Assembly (NCBI GenBank): GCA_021014945.1
Contig: MU266414.1
Span: 1 to 64,000 of the forward strand
Direction of reading: 5' to 3'
From: Leucogyrophana mollusca
Taxonomy: Eukaryota; Basidiomycota; Agaricomycetes; Boletales
Length of the DNA: 64,000 nucleotides
The position numbers and the translations under genes were made by a program. Shown here in pieces: positions 11,823-25,866 of the stretch (positions are counted from its first letter, which is position 1; each line of letters begins with the position of its first letter). Below the pieces are notes generated by a model. It was given only the letters and a program-made list of their open reading frames with translations, was not told where the DNA came from and ran no database searches.

Positions 11823-14800
11823 ATGCCCACTTGCAGGCGCAAACGTGTGGTCCTCATAGAACCCTCTCAAGCCCTTCTCCAGGCCGCAAACACAAACCCT
11901 GACAAGGAGGTTTATTATCTACACCAGACCGGAGAGATCTTTGAAAACTATGAGTATGTTGCCCCCTCACTTCCTCACCGCCGTCACGTCAACTCTCTCC
12001 TCCTCGCGTAGGACCTACGCTGCCAGGATGTCTTTCTACAGGCTAAAGCAGTTCCAGTGCGAGGTCACTGGCAAGAGCGGCCTCGACTACTTTCAAGCGC
12101 TCGAAAGCGAAATACAGGAGGCTCAAACAATGCATGCCAGATTCCCCGAACCACTCAAAGCCGCCGTCCTCAAGGCCGTTCAATGGCGTGCGTCTTGGTT
12201 TCAACTATCTACCTCTGATCGCGCTAACCCGGCCATGTCGTGCAATCTAGAGGTGGTAGGCCGCCTAGACCATCTCGTAGAGGCTGTCTTCGACCGTTTC
12301 AAGGACCGCTACTTTGCAGACGAGAGTCAGTTCCCCTTCTCTTCTTCTCACTATCAGCCGAAATAGCTCATAATGGTCAATGTCGCAGAGGTCTTCGTGG
12401 ACGTACAGGGTGACAAGTCAGTGGTCTCCGATTCGTCTTTGTTGCAATGCTTGACATTCCCGTCGCCAGATTCTACGCCAAAGTTGTCCAAGTCTTTCCG
12501 CCTAGATCCACCGACGAAGGCGCCAACCTGGTACCTCAAAACCACGCCTCATCGTCAACCTCTCCTCCGCAAGTGCACCACGTACCGCAGGCCGAAGACA
12601 GCGTCCAGATACACAAGATAGGCGGAGACCTCAAGACGCCTGCCAAAGAAGCTCTCATCAGAGATGACCCCATGAAGTATTTCTACAAGATCCAGATACT
12701 AGAAGAGCAACACGATAAAAGTCATGAGAAAGGGAAGGCCGCGATCAAGGATAAAGCTAAGTGGAGCGGAAGCTTGATGGATGTTCAGTGTAGCGCCATG
12801 AGGTATGTCGTTCATTGACCTTGGCCGAATGCGCACCCGAACTCATACCCACCAGCCGTGACCGTCTTGCTTTCTCGAAATCCATCCTCCGACGCTTTAT
12901 CCGCGACTGTGTTGATCGTGACGCAGCTGTTGCATCTCCTTGGACTGTCAAGTCGGCGATAGCAAAGCATTTTGGAGTGGACTCTATCATGCCTGAGGAG
13001 ACTCGCAAAGGCGTCGAAAATATCAAACGGGGCGAAATTGATAAGCGGAAGAAAGTTTGGGAGGACAAGGATGGCCCGCCTACCAAGAAGCAGAAGAAGA
13101 TGACAGCCGCACAAGAGGAGAGAGGTGCGGACTTTCATTCCACTTACCATTTACTTCGAACCAACTGTTTCGTAGTCAAAGTTCTCGCCGCAGCAGCGGA
13201 GAAGAGAGAACGTGAAGCTCGCGAAAAGGCGGAGAAACAGCAGAAGGCTAAGGAAGAAGCAGAGCGACTTGCGGCAGAAAAGAAGAAGAAAAAGCCCATA
13301 CGATACCCAACTGAAGATCTAGATGTGCGCCTGTCTGACAAGGAGAAGAAGGCAGGAATGAAGGTCAAGAGGCCAGTGCCCAGCCGAATAGCGCTACCTT
13401 TCGGCGACGATCAGGGAACCTTCGAAGCTTTCCTGATGGCTTGGAACTTTCTCGTTGTTTACGGGTAGGCGATCTGACCTTGGTTCGCATTCCCCATTTG
13501 CTAACGCTGGTTCACAGGCAGCCACTCCACATATCATCTTTCACCATGGACGAATTCGAGCACGCGATGCGACACTCCGTCATAGACCCCCCGTGCGCTC
13601 TCCTAGGGGAAATCCACTCAACCCTCATATATAATTTACGCACGGTACCATTTACACGGCACAGTGCAGTCCTGTCATTACTACGATCCAAGGAGGATAC
13701 CGAAGATCAAGAACAAGACAAGGTGCTCGGAGTTACCATCGATCAACTCGCAGCCGCTATGGCTGATGTAGGCAATAATTGGGAGAGGGTCCCTTTGCGA
13801 CACTCGGAGTTAAGAGCTGGATGGGAAGATGCCCTTCTTGGTTGCCTCAAAGACGTAAGTAGAGACCCACATATATGGTATGCTACATCCTCAAGCTGCT
13901 GACGTTTGTGTATCTTAGCACGCCAATCTGCAGAATTTCCCCCGTTTGCGGGAGGTTCTTACACGCTTGTTATTTGCTCCAGACTTGCCCGCCGAACCGT
14001 CGACGTCTTCTTCAAGCTCGCGGGTATCAAGTCCCGCCTTCCAATCTCTGACATTGTCATCTTCGGCGGGTGAACGATACCACACCCTGCCTCCGGTGGA
14101 TAGAATTGCCATCCTGGCATTCATGTGCAATCTGGCCATTTCCAGCAAAGCCATCCATGTCCACATGGAGTCATGCGAGGAGCAACTCACGGCTTTGAGG
14201 AAGGAAAAAATTGAAGTCAATCGCTTGAAAAAGCAATAGTATGTTCTTCTTGGCTACTGGCAATGTTGGTTCTGACACGCCTTGCATAGTGTGGAGGAGA
14301 TGAATGCATTGGCTGGCGAGGTAGAAGTTAAAGAGGAACCTTCAACGAATGGTGTCGCGGAAGATGCTGTGATGCATGACTCTAGTGACCTCTCCGACGT
14401 CCTCTCCGAAGACGGTTCCGAAACTGCGTCCGCGACCAGTGGCCGTCAAAAGGGCTCAGCACGACAAAAAGACCTCCGCCAGAAGGCACACAGTCAGGCG
14501 CATGCGAAACAGCGTGAGCTCGCAAGGGCCAAGGTTGCTTCCGCGAAACAAGCACTGGCCGAACATCGCAGGCTTGACGAAGAGGTCAACAAAATCGAAC
14601 GTCGGTTGGAGGGTATCGAGAGAGAATTCAGGAAGCTGTTCGGCGCAATCAGAGTCAAGCCGTTGGGCAAAGATCGATTCCATAACCGGATATGGTGGTT
14701 CGATGGGATGGGGTCTGCGTCTTTGCTCGGGAGTGGGGGAGTTGTCCAGTATGGGACAGGGCGCATTTTCGTGCAGGGCCCGAGTGAATTCGATCAGGAT

Positions 14801-15266
14801 TTGCTGGCAAAGCGAGAGGAGAATGACGTCGAGGCTCGAAGACAAGAAGAGGAAGGGGAAGAAGGCATACTGGGTCCTGGGCAGTGGGCAGTGTACGCCG
14901 ACCTCGAAGAGGTGCGCCTTAGTTACATGGGGGGAGAGGTCTTGTGCGTTGCTAATCGCCTTCTTCGCAGATTGACGAGCTGCTGGCGTGGCTCAATCCG
15001 AAAGGTGTTCGCGAATTGGCCCTCAAGAACGTATTTGCGAAGTGGTGGAATCACATCGCTCCGGGAATGCGGAAACGTATCACGGTGGGTAAACATCACA
15101 CTTCCCCTCCTCGTCAACTGACTGGCAGGATCGCCAGGACCTGAACATCAGCGCAAAGTTGCCTGAGGCCCGTCGCAGCACCCGAACCAAAAGTACTGGT
15201 GGACACGATATCTCTCGGGAGCCCTATATGATGTGGACTAACCGTAGAGCGGTCAATGCGTCATAA
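11823..15266 (+). CDS. ISWI complex subunit, Itc1/ACF1/WSTF type (WAC, DDT and WHIM regions)
   Basis: Non-catalytic subunit of an ISWI chromatin-remodelling complex, acting in the nucleus to space nucleosomes. Twelve exons give 943 residues; all splice phases close (exon starts 11823, 12012, 12251, 12389, 12470, 12856, 13176, 13518, 13919, 14290, 14971, 15129). The N-terminus has the WAC-domain run VYYLHQTGEIFENYE, FQCEVTGKSGLDYFQAL and VVGRLDHLVEAVFDRFKDRY. A charged Lys/Glu coiled coil follows (about residues 338-400), then the DDT domain (FEAFLMAWNFLVVYGQPL) and WHIM/WSD regions: KPLGKDRFHNRIWWFDG and the final IDELLAWLNPKGVREL. Exon 4 is just 28 nt. The 51-nt intron 13125-13175 is a multiple of three without a stop, so retention would add 17 residues. 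Confidence 0.9.
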
Positions 15267-15784
15267 AGCCGCCTTCGAAGTGTTCGAAAGGCGACTGCAA
15301 GGTTTATGCCAGAGTTTAACCGGACTGAACATCTTTACGTCGACCGCGGTGCAAAGATCAGATTTGCTATCGGTATTTTTATACTCGTCACTCCACGTCC
15401 TAATAGATCATATGTCCATTGTCCACGGCGCCGAGTCTTGCATCTGTAGATACATACCCTGTACACGGCTCTTCGATTTCCATTCCACATTACCCAGAAG
15501 AACGCAGCACAAGACAGTTTTTGGCTTCCCATGCTCCAATGTCCTGAGTCTGCATTGTAACGTATTGCCGGGCGGAGCATCCGTTCTCCATGGAATCAGA
15601 TCGGAGCACAGTGCGCCCAGAATTTTCTAAAATTTTCTCGGACCTTTGACAGGGTCCACTGACACGGAGTGCTTATAGCTATCTCCTGACCCACTTCATA
15701 TAATTTAGATAAAGCCCATCTGGCCCTCTCCTGCATTTTCACGACAGTGACGACTTTTCACGTCCAGGCGATACAGACGAAGCC
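15267..15784. other. Intergenic region, 0.5 kb
   Basis: This is the 3' flank of the remodelling subunit gene and the promoter of the transporter gene, which reads in the same direction. It includes a near-repeat AATTTTCTAAAATTTTCT at about 15620. No coding content is recognised. Confidence 0.35.
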
Positions 15785-18159
15785 ATGACTTCTCTGCCCA
15801 TTGCTACGCAGTTTGCATACGGATCTGCCTCCAGTTCGTACAGTGTCAGGGAAGCCATAGCTTCATGTGAGCACGAATAATCACCCGAGTCTTCTCCGCT
15901 CCTCCTGACGGCCTGATAGATCGACGTTCCCAGTACTTGGCCGCTTCCATTATCCCGTCTACTTCGGACCTGTCCGAAGGCAGCGATATTGACCAGGAAG
16001 CGCACATAATTCCATATGACGACGACGAGAATGAGAACCACGATGGAGAGCACTCTCCGGTGGATGACAGCGACCGTGCACCTCTTGCCAACGACGGTGT
16101 GGTCGGTAATATGGACTGGGACGACGAAACGCCTCGTCCCGACGACGAGTTGCGACCAGTTGGCTCCTATCTGTCCCGCTCATACTTTTCTGGGACACCT
16201 CTTCATAGGAACCGGTTGGCTGCTCCATTGATGGTAGAATCCGGTAGGAGCGAGGTTACCCCTTTGCTCCGGAAATCCGTATCTTTTACCCTTCCGACTA
16301 AGCACCAGCGCGGTGGTCGCAATAACGACCCAAAACCCATTTCAGGCAGGCCGTCGGCCGTGTCCCAACCGTCCTCTGAGCGTCCCCTGCTGCGACGAGG
16401 TTCTACCAGTACTTTGAGTTCAAAACAAGATACTCAGTATAATTACGGTGGCCAAAGTACATATGGACAGACTGTAAGTTTCTCAGCTTCTGTTTTAGAC
16501 GACTTGTTAGGTTCTGATCGTTTCACGGAGCCAGCTCTTTAACTGCATAGCCATTCTCCTCGGCATCGGGATGCTGTCCGAGCCTCTTGCATTTGCATAC
16601 GCCGGATGGATAGGGGGAACGGTCCTCATAGTTTTCTACGGCTTCATCACTTGCTATACGTAGGTCCTCGCCACTGTTTCATCATCGTCACACCCAGTCA
16701 ACTTGACGTATCTTCTTGCTTGTTCTTCCAGCGCCAAAATACTCGCGCGTATCATTTTGGGAGACCCTCGACTGCGGTCGTATGCAGATATTGGGCAGAA
16801 AGCCTTCGGCCCTAAGTCTACCATACTGACGAGCGCTTTATTCTGTCTTGAGCTTTTTGCTGTCAGGTAGGTTCGAAATGTTGTTTCGATTGGTCATGTC
16901 TAAAACCAAGTCCTAGCGTTGTGCTCGTCACATTGTCGGCCGACTCTCTGCATTCCATTTTCCCGCAGTATCATGTGAATACGTACAAATTGTGGTCCCT
17001 TGTTGTGTGAGTTCAGCGATGATGGTTTTCATGCTGGCCTCTTCCTGACCCCTTTCCAGATTGATACCAACTGTGTTTTTACCGTTGTCGATCCTCTCTT
17101 ACACATCTATTTTGGGCATCCTATCAACTCTTCTCATCATTGCCGTGATATTCATTGATGGTCTTTCCAAGCCCGAGGCTCCCGGCAGCCTTTGGAGTCC
17201 TGCAGAGACATCTTTCAGGATGGGGGATTGGACGGAGATCGGCGTCGCGTTTGGTTTACTTATGGCCGGGGTAAATTCATGTGCTTGCGCGCTCAACTCC
17301 TCGCTAATAATTTTCTTAGTTCTCTGGCCATGCTGTACTGCCGTCGCTGGCTCGGGATATGATTGACCCTTCTCAATTCGACCACATGGTTAACTGGGCA
17401 TTCGTGGGTCTCCGTGCTCGGTCTCCAGTATTTTCTTCCTGACTCTCTTTCAGATCATCGCGACTTTCATCTATGCCGTCATTGGTTATGCAGGTTATCT
17501 TATGTTCGGGCGGTCTGTTAGCGACGAGGTAAGATATGCTTGGCAGGCCTCCCCCAGTTGTGTTGGCTTATGTTCCGAATAGATTAGCAAGGACCTTCTT
17601 GCGACTCCGGGCTACAACCCGCTTCTCAATAAAATAGCGTTGTGGATGCTTGTTATCAGTCCTTTGTATGCTTTCTTGTTTACCGTTGTTCGCAAGGCGC
17701 TACTCACCTAAACCCCTTTAGGACCAAATTTGCTTTGAGCACTCGACCGGTAAGAACTAGATTATGTGCTGAAAGAAACTGGCTCACCATTATCTGCAGT
17801 TGAATGTTATTCTGGAGCTTATGCTTGGCCTGGAAGCACGTTCGCCAGCCGCCGAACAAGGGAAAATGGGTGTAAAGGATGTCGCTTTGACTCGCCAGCA
17901 AACCCTCAAGCGTGGGCTAATCGCCGTCGAACGTGCTGTCCTGCCTTTACTTTCCGTCGCTGTGTCCATCCTGGTCCCAGAGTTCAGTTCCTTGATGGCG
18001 TTCCTCGGGTCTTTCTCTGCGTTTGTGATTTGTGTGATCGGCCCTATATCCGCCAAGGTCGCTCTCTCTGGTCGATGCAGTCTGTTCGATGCATCCATGT
18101 TGCTCATAGCTAGTGTAATGGCGGTCTGGGGAACAGTTGCAGCCTTTTGGACTGCATAA
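15785..18159 (+). CDS. Vacuolar amino acid transporter, Avt1-like (AAAP family)
   Basis: Proton-coupled amino acid transporter expected on the vacuolar membrane. Eleven exons with consistent phases give 608 residues (exon starts 15785, 15920, 16535, 16732, 16917, 17060, 17320, 17454, 17583, 17722, 17800). The N-terminal 200 residues are cytosolic and acidic, starting with the REAIASYRRSQYLAASI segment typical of fungal Avt1 proteins. The AAAP core begins with LFNCIAILLGIGMLSEPLAF and contains about ten hydrophobic segments, ending LLIASVMAVWGTVAAFW. The conserved SYADIGQKAFG and FSGHAVLPSLARDM motifs are present. Exon 10 is only 28 nt. The first exon joins to an acceptor at 15919; the alternative acceptor at 15933 breaks frame. 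Substrate range (Gln, Tyr, Leu, Ile in yeast Avt1) is not readable from sequence. Confidence 0.9.
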
Positions 18160-18353
18160 TGGCATTTCTCGATATGAAGTATATAGACGTAGAGTAGTGC
18201 ATTTGAATCTTTTGTATCTGGTCGTCTTGACATTCCTGATGTGCGTTGGCATCGTCTGTGTTGCATCTCACATGCGCCAGAATGTGATATCCCTTGAATA
18301 AAAAGGATTATATCTAACGTACATATGGGCTCACTGTAGGTCAAAATTATTTA

Positions 18354-19305
18354 CTACTTGACTTGAACCGAGTGTGAGACGACTTTGACAAGCTCTGGAA
18401 GGGACTGATCAGCTGGCGACTCCCAAAAAGTGCAGAAGGCTTACGTGGTAGCTTGATATTTTCTTGAACCACTACGGACTCGACTTGGTTGTCAGGATTT
18501 GGGGGAATGGCGAAAATGCCTGTTGATGCATCCAGACTCCATCCTTGTTTCGACGCGAATTCCTCGACGTCGGACCCTGAGGATACATAAGCAAAGTGCA
18601 GGTCGCGCAAAAGATGAGAAGAATAGCTACCGGAAAGATCGATGTACGAGCCGAGTCTTCCGCTATCTATTCGAGTGAACGTCGCCTTCACTGCTTGTGC
18701 AACAACTTCTCGGATGGCATCCTCAAAACCGACGCACTCGACGGTGTAGTTTTCGCGTAATGACTCGAGGTCATCGGAATGGTAAAAGGCCCAGAAAGCG
18801 GGAAAGCGACATTGTTGAAGGAAATGGTGGAGGTTGGTGAGCAGGGGGAGAATCGTTGGGAGTGGATCGGGCTCGTCCAGGTTGGGGTTTACTAGCCGCT
18901 CATCAAGAAGGGAGACGCAAAGGTTGAAATCGGGGAAGGGCGTGGACGTGAGGGCTTTGAGAAGGATATTGATGACTACGTCGGGGTTGAAGAGGTCTGG
19001 ATTGAACTGATATCTGTTACCTCTGTATTGAGACGACGGCACCAACACACGACATAAATGATTCGTACAATTTTAAGATGGCTAGATTGGCCAGACAGTC
19101 GTATTCCTGGCTGCGGATCTGGTGATAGAGGTAATCCTCAAGGATGCCCACATTGGATGGATTGTATCGGTCTAATAAATCCATTCAGCGCTCAAAAACT
19201 ATCTCTCACGGACAAATTTTATGCCATACCTACGCCAGATACGAGATTTTCAATCAGCTCGGTGCGTGTGGGGGGAGAAAGCCATGAAGCTGTAGCGGAA
19301 GCCAT
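18354..19305 (-). CDS. Translation initiation factor eIF3 subunit k
   Basis: Small subunit of the eIF3 complex, which binds the 40S ribosome during translation initiation. Four exons (19230-19305, 19069-19171, 18445-19013, 18354-18394) give 262 residues. The start MASATASWLSPPTRTELI is followed by VDRYNPSNVGILEDYL, CLANLAILKLYQFNPDLFN, NILLKALTSTPFPDFNLC and the CSN8/PSMD8/eIF3k-type C-terminal half with RFPAFWAFYHSDDLE. The last intron (18395-18444, GTAAGC donor) splices to QLVKVVSHSVQVK. If it is retained, the frame stays open to 18347 and gives a different, longer Ser-rich tail. The gene is divergent from the WD40 gene with 142 bases between start codons, suggesting a shared promoter for two housekeeping genes. 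Confidence 0.88.
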
Positions 19306-19447
19306 GGTTGTATTTGCCTCTATGAGTTTATCCTCCTACTTAGCAGAAAGGTCGAGGATCGAAAAATTGTATGGGACCCCGGACACCTCGCAGTCATTAA
19401 TCACGATGCACGTTATACTTAATATTGCCCCGAGCGTGCCAGCGACC
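19306..19447. promoter_or_regulatory. Short divergent promoter, eIF3k / WDR5-like
   Basis: Only 142 bases separate the two opposed start codons, so both promoters and both 5' leaders must lie here or overlap the partner gene. No clear TATA box is seen; the leaders are necessarily short. Confidence 0.6.
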
Positions 19448-20954
<1,507 letters not shown>

Positions 20955-21353
20955 TTACCACTCCGCACTCAGGTTGGGAGCACGGGAACCCCCGTTCATG
21001 GTCGCTTACATTGTCGGCGCTATGATAGTACTTACCCAGTGAGAGCGGTTCAGCAAGATGATCGGCTAGTGTTAATTGTCCGCACGAGTACTCGGACTCT
21101 CAGGACTATTGCGCAGTACTTAAGTGCCGGCACATAATAACTCGAACAAGGCTTGCTGTAATACAACCTGTTGCCAGGACCCCCTTCGTTGTTCCAGTAC
21201 CTTCGGGCTTCGGCTGAGTAACAGCCTCGGGCTGCGGGGCGCCACAGACTCATTTAAACTCCGACTATCCAGATATATAAATCACAGGCTCCTTATCGTG
21301 GCGTCATTCAACTGTTCCTCGCCATCCCAACCACAACATCCGTTTCATACAGC
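20955..21353. other. Promoter region of the polyubiquitin gene
   Basis: This is the 3' flank of the WD40 gene and the upstream region of polyubiquitin. It includes a GC-rich palindromic stretch around 21200-21245 and a TATA-like box before the polyubiquitin leader. No coding sequence is seen. Confidence 0.45.
21274..21281 (+). promoter_or_regulatory. TATA box of polyubiquitin
   Basis: TATATAAA lies about 73 bases before the polyubiquitin ATG, a usual distance for a strongly expressed fungal gene, and is followed by a CT-rich leader. Identified by sequence and position only. Confidence 0.6.
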
Positions 21354-22716
<1,363 letters not shown>

Positions 22717-22896
22717 GTTACTCCTATTGCCGTCTCAATCCCGTGTAGGTGATCGATGTAATACTATTATCCTCGTCATATATTGCTGGATGCACTCGTT
22801 GGCTTGTTATATTTTCATCGGACTCGGGATAGGAATTGTGAGACCCGGTGCATGAGTTTAATACAGTTGATGGGTAAGAATCTAATCATACTCAAT

Positions 22897-23952
22897 CTAT
22901 GATAGTGGAGTTGCTACAGTGGACGTCGTCTTCCTACGCCTCTTCCTTTTCTTCCCGGTGCGTACGACATCTTCTCCTGCTTCATCAGGGCGTGGGTCCG
23001 CCTGCCAGTCATGGCCGTCATCACTTGCTGAGTCCCGTTTTCTTTTGCTTCCTGTTGGGCTTTCGTCTGCAGTTCGCGTTACCTTCGCAGTTTTAGCCTG
23101 GCCCGTTGTCGTGGAGGGTTCAGGAGGGGCGACTTTCTTCTTTTTCATGCTAAGGGGATTCGGACCCTTGGGGCCCTTCTTCTTCCTCTTCGTGGGCTCT
23201 GCGCTATTGCTCAAGATAAGGGCTGAGTCAGGGGCCCCCGGGTGGAGAGCGCTCTCCTCGGCCTATACAGCGAGTCAGGAGGGCGTTAAGGACCTGAGCA
23301 TTGGGCATACCGATTCCTTGGCCTTAAGCGTTACATCGCTCGGGGGCTCGAGTATCATGACTGAGCGGTTGATGTGCACAATGGGCACAGCGGGAATGGT
23401 TCGCAGCCTCGTGCGTAATGGTTGAGACTGGGTAGCGATTACATACCGATGCTTATTCGCATCCCCTGCCCGGAAATGTTAGCTAGTTTCGATTGACTGG
23501 GCGGTAGATATCGCACCAACTACACTGGCGAGACATTGATCCCCAGGTATGGGTTCTCGGTGGTTACACTTCCGTCGCTCAAAGGACTTCGCGAGGTCCA
23601 CAGCAGGCTGCAATGCTTTTCCTTGGCGATATAGCTCCTCCATGCAACACTGGGTTATCACTGCAGTATAGCTTGTTAGAGACGTTTAGCAAAAGACATC
23701 CAAAACGAGCGAGAGGTGCTTACTTGGCTTAATGGTCCCCTGTAGAACTGCACCCAGTTGTTTTCCGAGCTCCATCTTAGAATCTATCGCGATCTTACAC
23801 GTCTCAGAATCAACTACATATCATGTCAACCTTGAGGTGTACGACCAAATGACGGTGTACCTACCAAGGACTTGATAAGGCTCTCTGAAATTAAATGACA
23901 TGCAATACAGTGCCATCAGTTTGCGGTACGCTTTGGCTCTTTTTTGCCGCAT
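22897..23952 (-). CDS. UTP23: rRNA-processing protein Utp23 (PIN-domain small-subunit processome factor)
   Basis: Nucleolar factor of the U3 small-subunit processome, needed for early 18S rRNA processing. Five exons (23865-23952, 23724-23813, 23517-23660, 23311-23465, 22897-23262) give 280 residues with consistent phases. The start MRQKRAKAYRKLMALYCMSF is the Utp23/Fcf1-type N-terminus. The PIN domain follows (KMELGKQLGAVLQGTIKPM, ITQCCMEELYRQG). A Cys/His-rich zinc segment (ITQCC, RRKCNH, GDQC) is typical of Utp23. The C-terminal tail is Lys-rich with KKKGPKGPNPLSMKKKK, a Utp23 hallmark, and a bipartite-like nuclear localisation run. It converges on polyubiquitin (180 bases between stops) and is divergent from EMC7. 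Confidence 0.93.
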
Positions 23953-24112
23953 GTTCGCAATAATAGGCACTGGTGGTGGTCACTGATGCTATGATTGGCC
24001 TCTTCAAAAATATGCCTATTCCAAAGTCGGGTTTGGTAGGTGGTTGTTTGGCTTTGTTGTCCAAAGACCTGTAACGCAGCTCCTCCGAGTCCATACGCGT
24101 CTGCGAAACGTT
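23953..24112. promoter_or_regulatory. Short divergent promoter, UTP23 / EMC7
   Basis: 160 bases separate the start codons of the two opposed genes, so both promoters sit here. The stretch has CCACCTACCAAACCCG-type C-rich elements on the strand facing UTP23 but no obvious TATA box. Confidence 0.55.
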
Positions 24113-25133
24113 ATGGTTTTCATCTCACTGGCGGTTGTTCTACTGGCGTCAATAAGGTGCGCACTATAAACCCTGGGTCCATACTATGCTCAGCTCCTTC
24201 GTAGCTTGATTTCTGCTCTGGATATCCGAGGAAGTGTTCTATGGAACGACCTCTGTCCCGGTGAGCAAGGTCTCGGAGGCAACCTCCAGCTCTCGCTGAT
24301 TCGTTTCTTTCCCAGATTATGATACCCTCGGCGCAACAAGAGTTATACTTGATGCTGGAAAGCAATACGGCAGCATCACGCGGAATGGCAATTTCTCGAT
24401 GTGGGTTCACCAAGTTGCAATTATAATCCTTACTTGACAAGGTTCGGCCTTCAGACCAGATGTTGCTCCCGGTACCTATGTCCTTTCTGTTCTCGCCCAC
24501 GACTTTGTGTTTGAACAAGTTCGTGTTTGGTTTTGAAGTCCCACACCATGTTTGACGTATCTGATCCCTCCATAGATGCGAGTAGACGTGTCCGACTCAG
24601 AGTCAATACCAGAAGTCAGGTCCTATATTTTCGGCACCCCCCTTACATCTCACTCTGCTGTTAAACTCTCGTATCCTGTTGTGCTCACACCGAGACACAA
24701 GAACAAGTATTTCATGCCGCGAGAGTCCTTCAACCTCCTGGGGATGTTCCAGAATCCCATGATGATGATTATGGTGTTAACGGGCGTAATGATGCTTGGG
24801 ATGCCTTACATCATGGTATGTTCCCGACTCGTTTTACGGGTGTGTAGTGACAAGAATATTCGCAGAAAAACTTGGACCCACAGACCCTTGAAGAGCTCCA
24901 GGGGCGTCAGGCCAAAGTCGCCAGTATTCAAAGTTCCATGCAGAGCGGTGACTTTAAATCAGGGTGAGCAGCGGAGTGCAGGACTGTGTGGCCTATGCTG
25001 AAGAGATGCCTATAGGCTATCTGCCTTACTTGCGGCCGAGGATGAGCCTAAAACCGCGCTGGCCTCAGCTCGCTCGCCCAATTCAACGACTCCTCAGCAG
25101 AGAAAGACCGGAAAAGGCAGCAGAAGACGATAA
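24113..25133 (+). CDS. ER membrane protein complex subunit 7 (EMC7)
   Basis: Subunit of the ER membrane complex, which inserts and folds transmembrane proteins. Seven short exons (24113-24156, 24205-24260, 24316-24400, 24455-24518, 24576-24815, 24866-24963, 25016-25133) give 234 residues. A signal peptide (MVFISLAVVLLASISLISA) leads into the lumenal beta-sandwich: LDIRGSVLWNDLCP, TRVILDAGKQYGSI, PDVAPGTYVLSVLAHDFVF. Then follow the family segment YFMPRESFNLLGMFQNPMMM, one transmembrane helix (MIMVLTGVMMLGMPYIM) and a cytosolic tail ending in Lys/Arg (KGSRRR). Stopping at the in-frame TGA at 24965 would lose the tail; splicing at the GTGAGC donor restores it. The donor after exon 4 (GTTCGT) is weak but keeps frame. 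Confidence 0.88.
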
Positions 25134-25515
25134 TGGGAGCTTAGTGTACAATTTCTCAATTTCATACATAGACAAGGACCCATTATTCCCCCCCAAGAGG
25201 TCGTGCTACCGGACATTATACCCTGCTGTCAAATGCAGTTACGAAGGGTGACTCGGGAATGTTGGCTGCGAGTTGGGTCGGGATATCCGTGGAACATCTG
25301 CCAGTGGGGCCGGATAATCAAGCACACGGCGAAGAACAGCGTTCCTGTGGTGATTGTTAGATGCAACCAAAGGGTTGTCAATCTGGTACTGACCGCTGCT
25401 TGAACCGGGCTAGTGTAGCCTGAGGGTTCTGTAGATATGCTTGAGAGGATTCGATACTATTTCTAGAGCCCGGCAATTGTGAGTCGACGGCCTTCAGTTC
25501 CTCGGAGAACAAAGC
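25134..25515. other. Convergent 3' region, 0.4 kb
   Basis: It lies between the stops of EMC7 and the small unknown gene, so it is 3' untranslated and terminator sequence for both. No coding signal is seen. Confidence 0.35.
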
Positions 25516-25866
25516 CTACTGGTCGTCGGAGGCTGAAGTTACCTCGAGGACATACATATTGTCATTCTTGCTTGGCTCTTCCTCGTCCGCACCTGCGCCT
25601 GGCGCGTTTGAAACTTTGATGCCGGTTACTGCGAGATGGCCAGAGGTGCTTTTGACAGTTGGAGCGTTGCCATGGATGGGGTCGTGATTCAGCACAAGAA
25701 CATGTTCGTCCGGGTAACGCGGCAGAAGCGAGAGGGCTGAATCATCCGCGTATCGGTATTCGATGTCTGGGTGAGCTAGCGCGTTTGAACTTGAACCAGA
25801 TGTGCTATTCTGCAGCGAAGAATGTGCTACCAGAATATAGTATGGCGGCTCTGTGGTGGAGGTCAT
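25516..25866 (-). CDS. Small conserved-looking protein of unknown function
   Basis: A single-exon reading of 116 residues starting MTSTTEPPYYILVAHSS. The middle run IEYRYADDSALSLLPRYPDEHVLVLNHDP is well-formed and resembles small uncharacterised agaricomycete proteins I recall, but I cannot name a family. The C-terminus is acidic (GADEEEPSKND) and ends with YVLEVTSASDDQ. The open frame extends upstream to 26007, but those residues look like translated leader, so I start at the Met at 25866. There is no signal peptide or membrane segment. An additional 5' exon is possible. Confidence 0.5.
   Translation of the reverse strand: MTSTTEPPYYILVAHSSLQNSTSGSSSNALAHPDIEYRYADDSALSLLPRYPDEHVLVLNHDPIHGNAPTVKSTSGHLAVTGIKVSNAPGAGADEEEPSKNDNMYVLEVTSASDDQ

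Noticed and set aside
12417..12469. Premature stops and frame breaks in the ISWI subunit, suggesting a pseudogene
   Set aside because: Every break coincides with a GT-AG intron of normal size and all twelve exons close in phase over 943 residues.
24965..24967. TGA as the end of EMC7
   Set aside because: It lies inside a good GTGAGC donor; splicing to 25016 restores a conserved-type basic tail.
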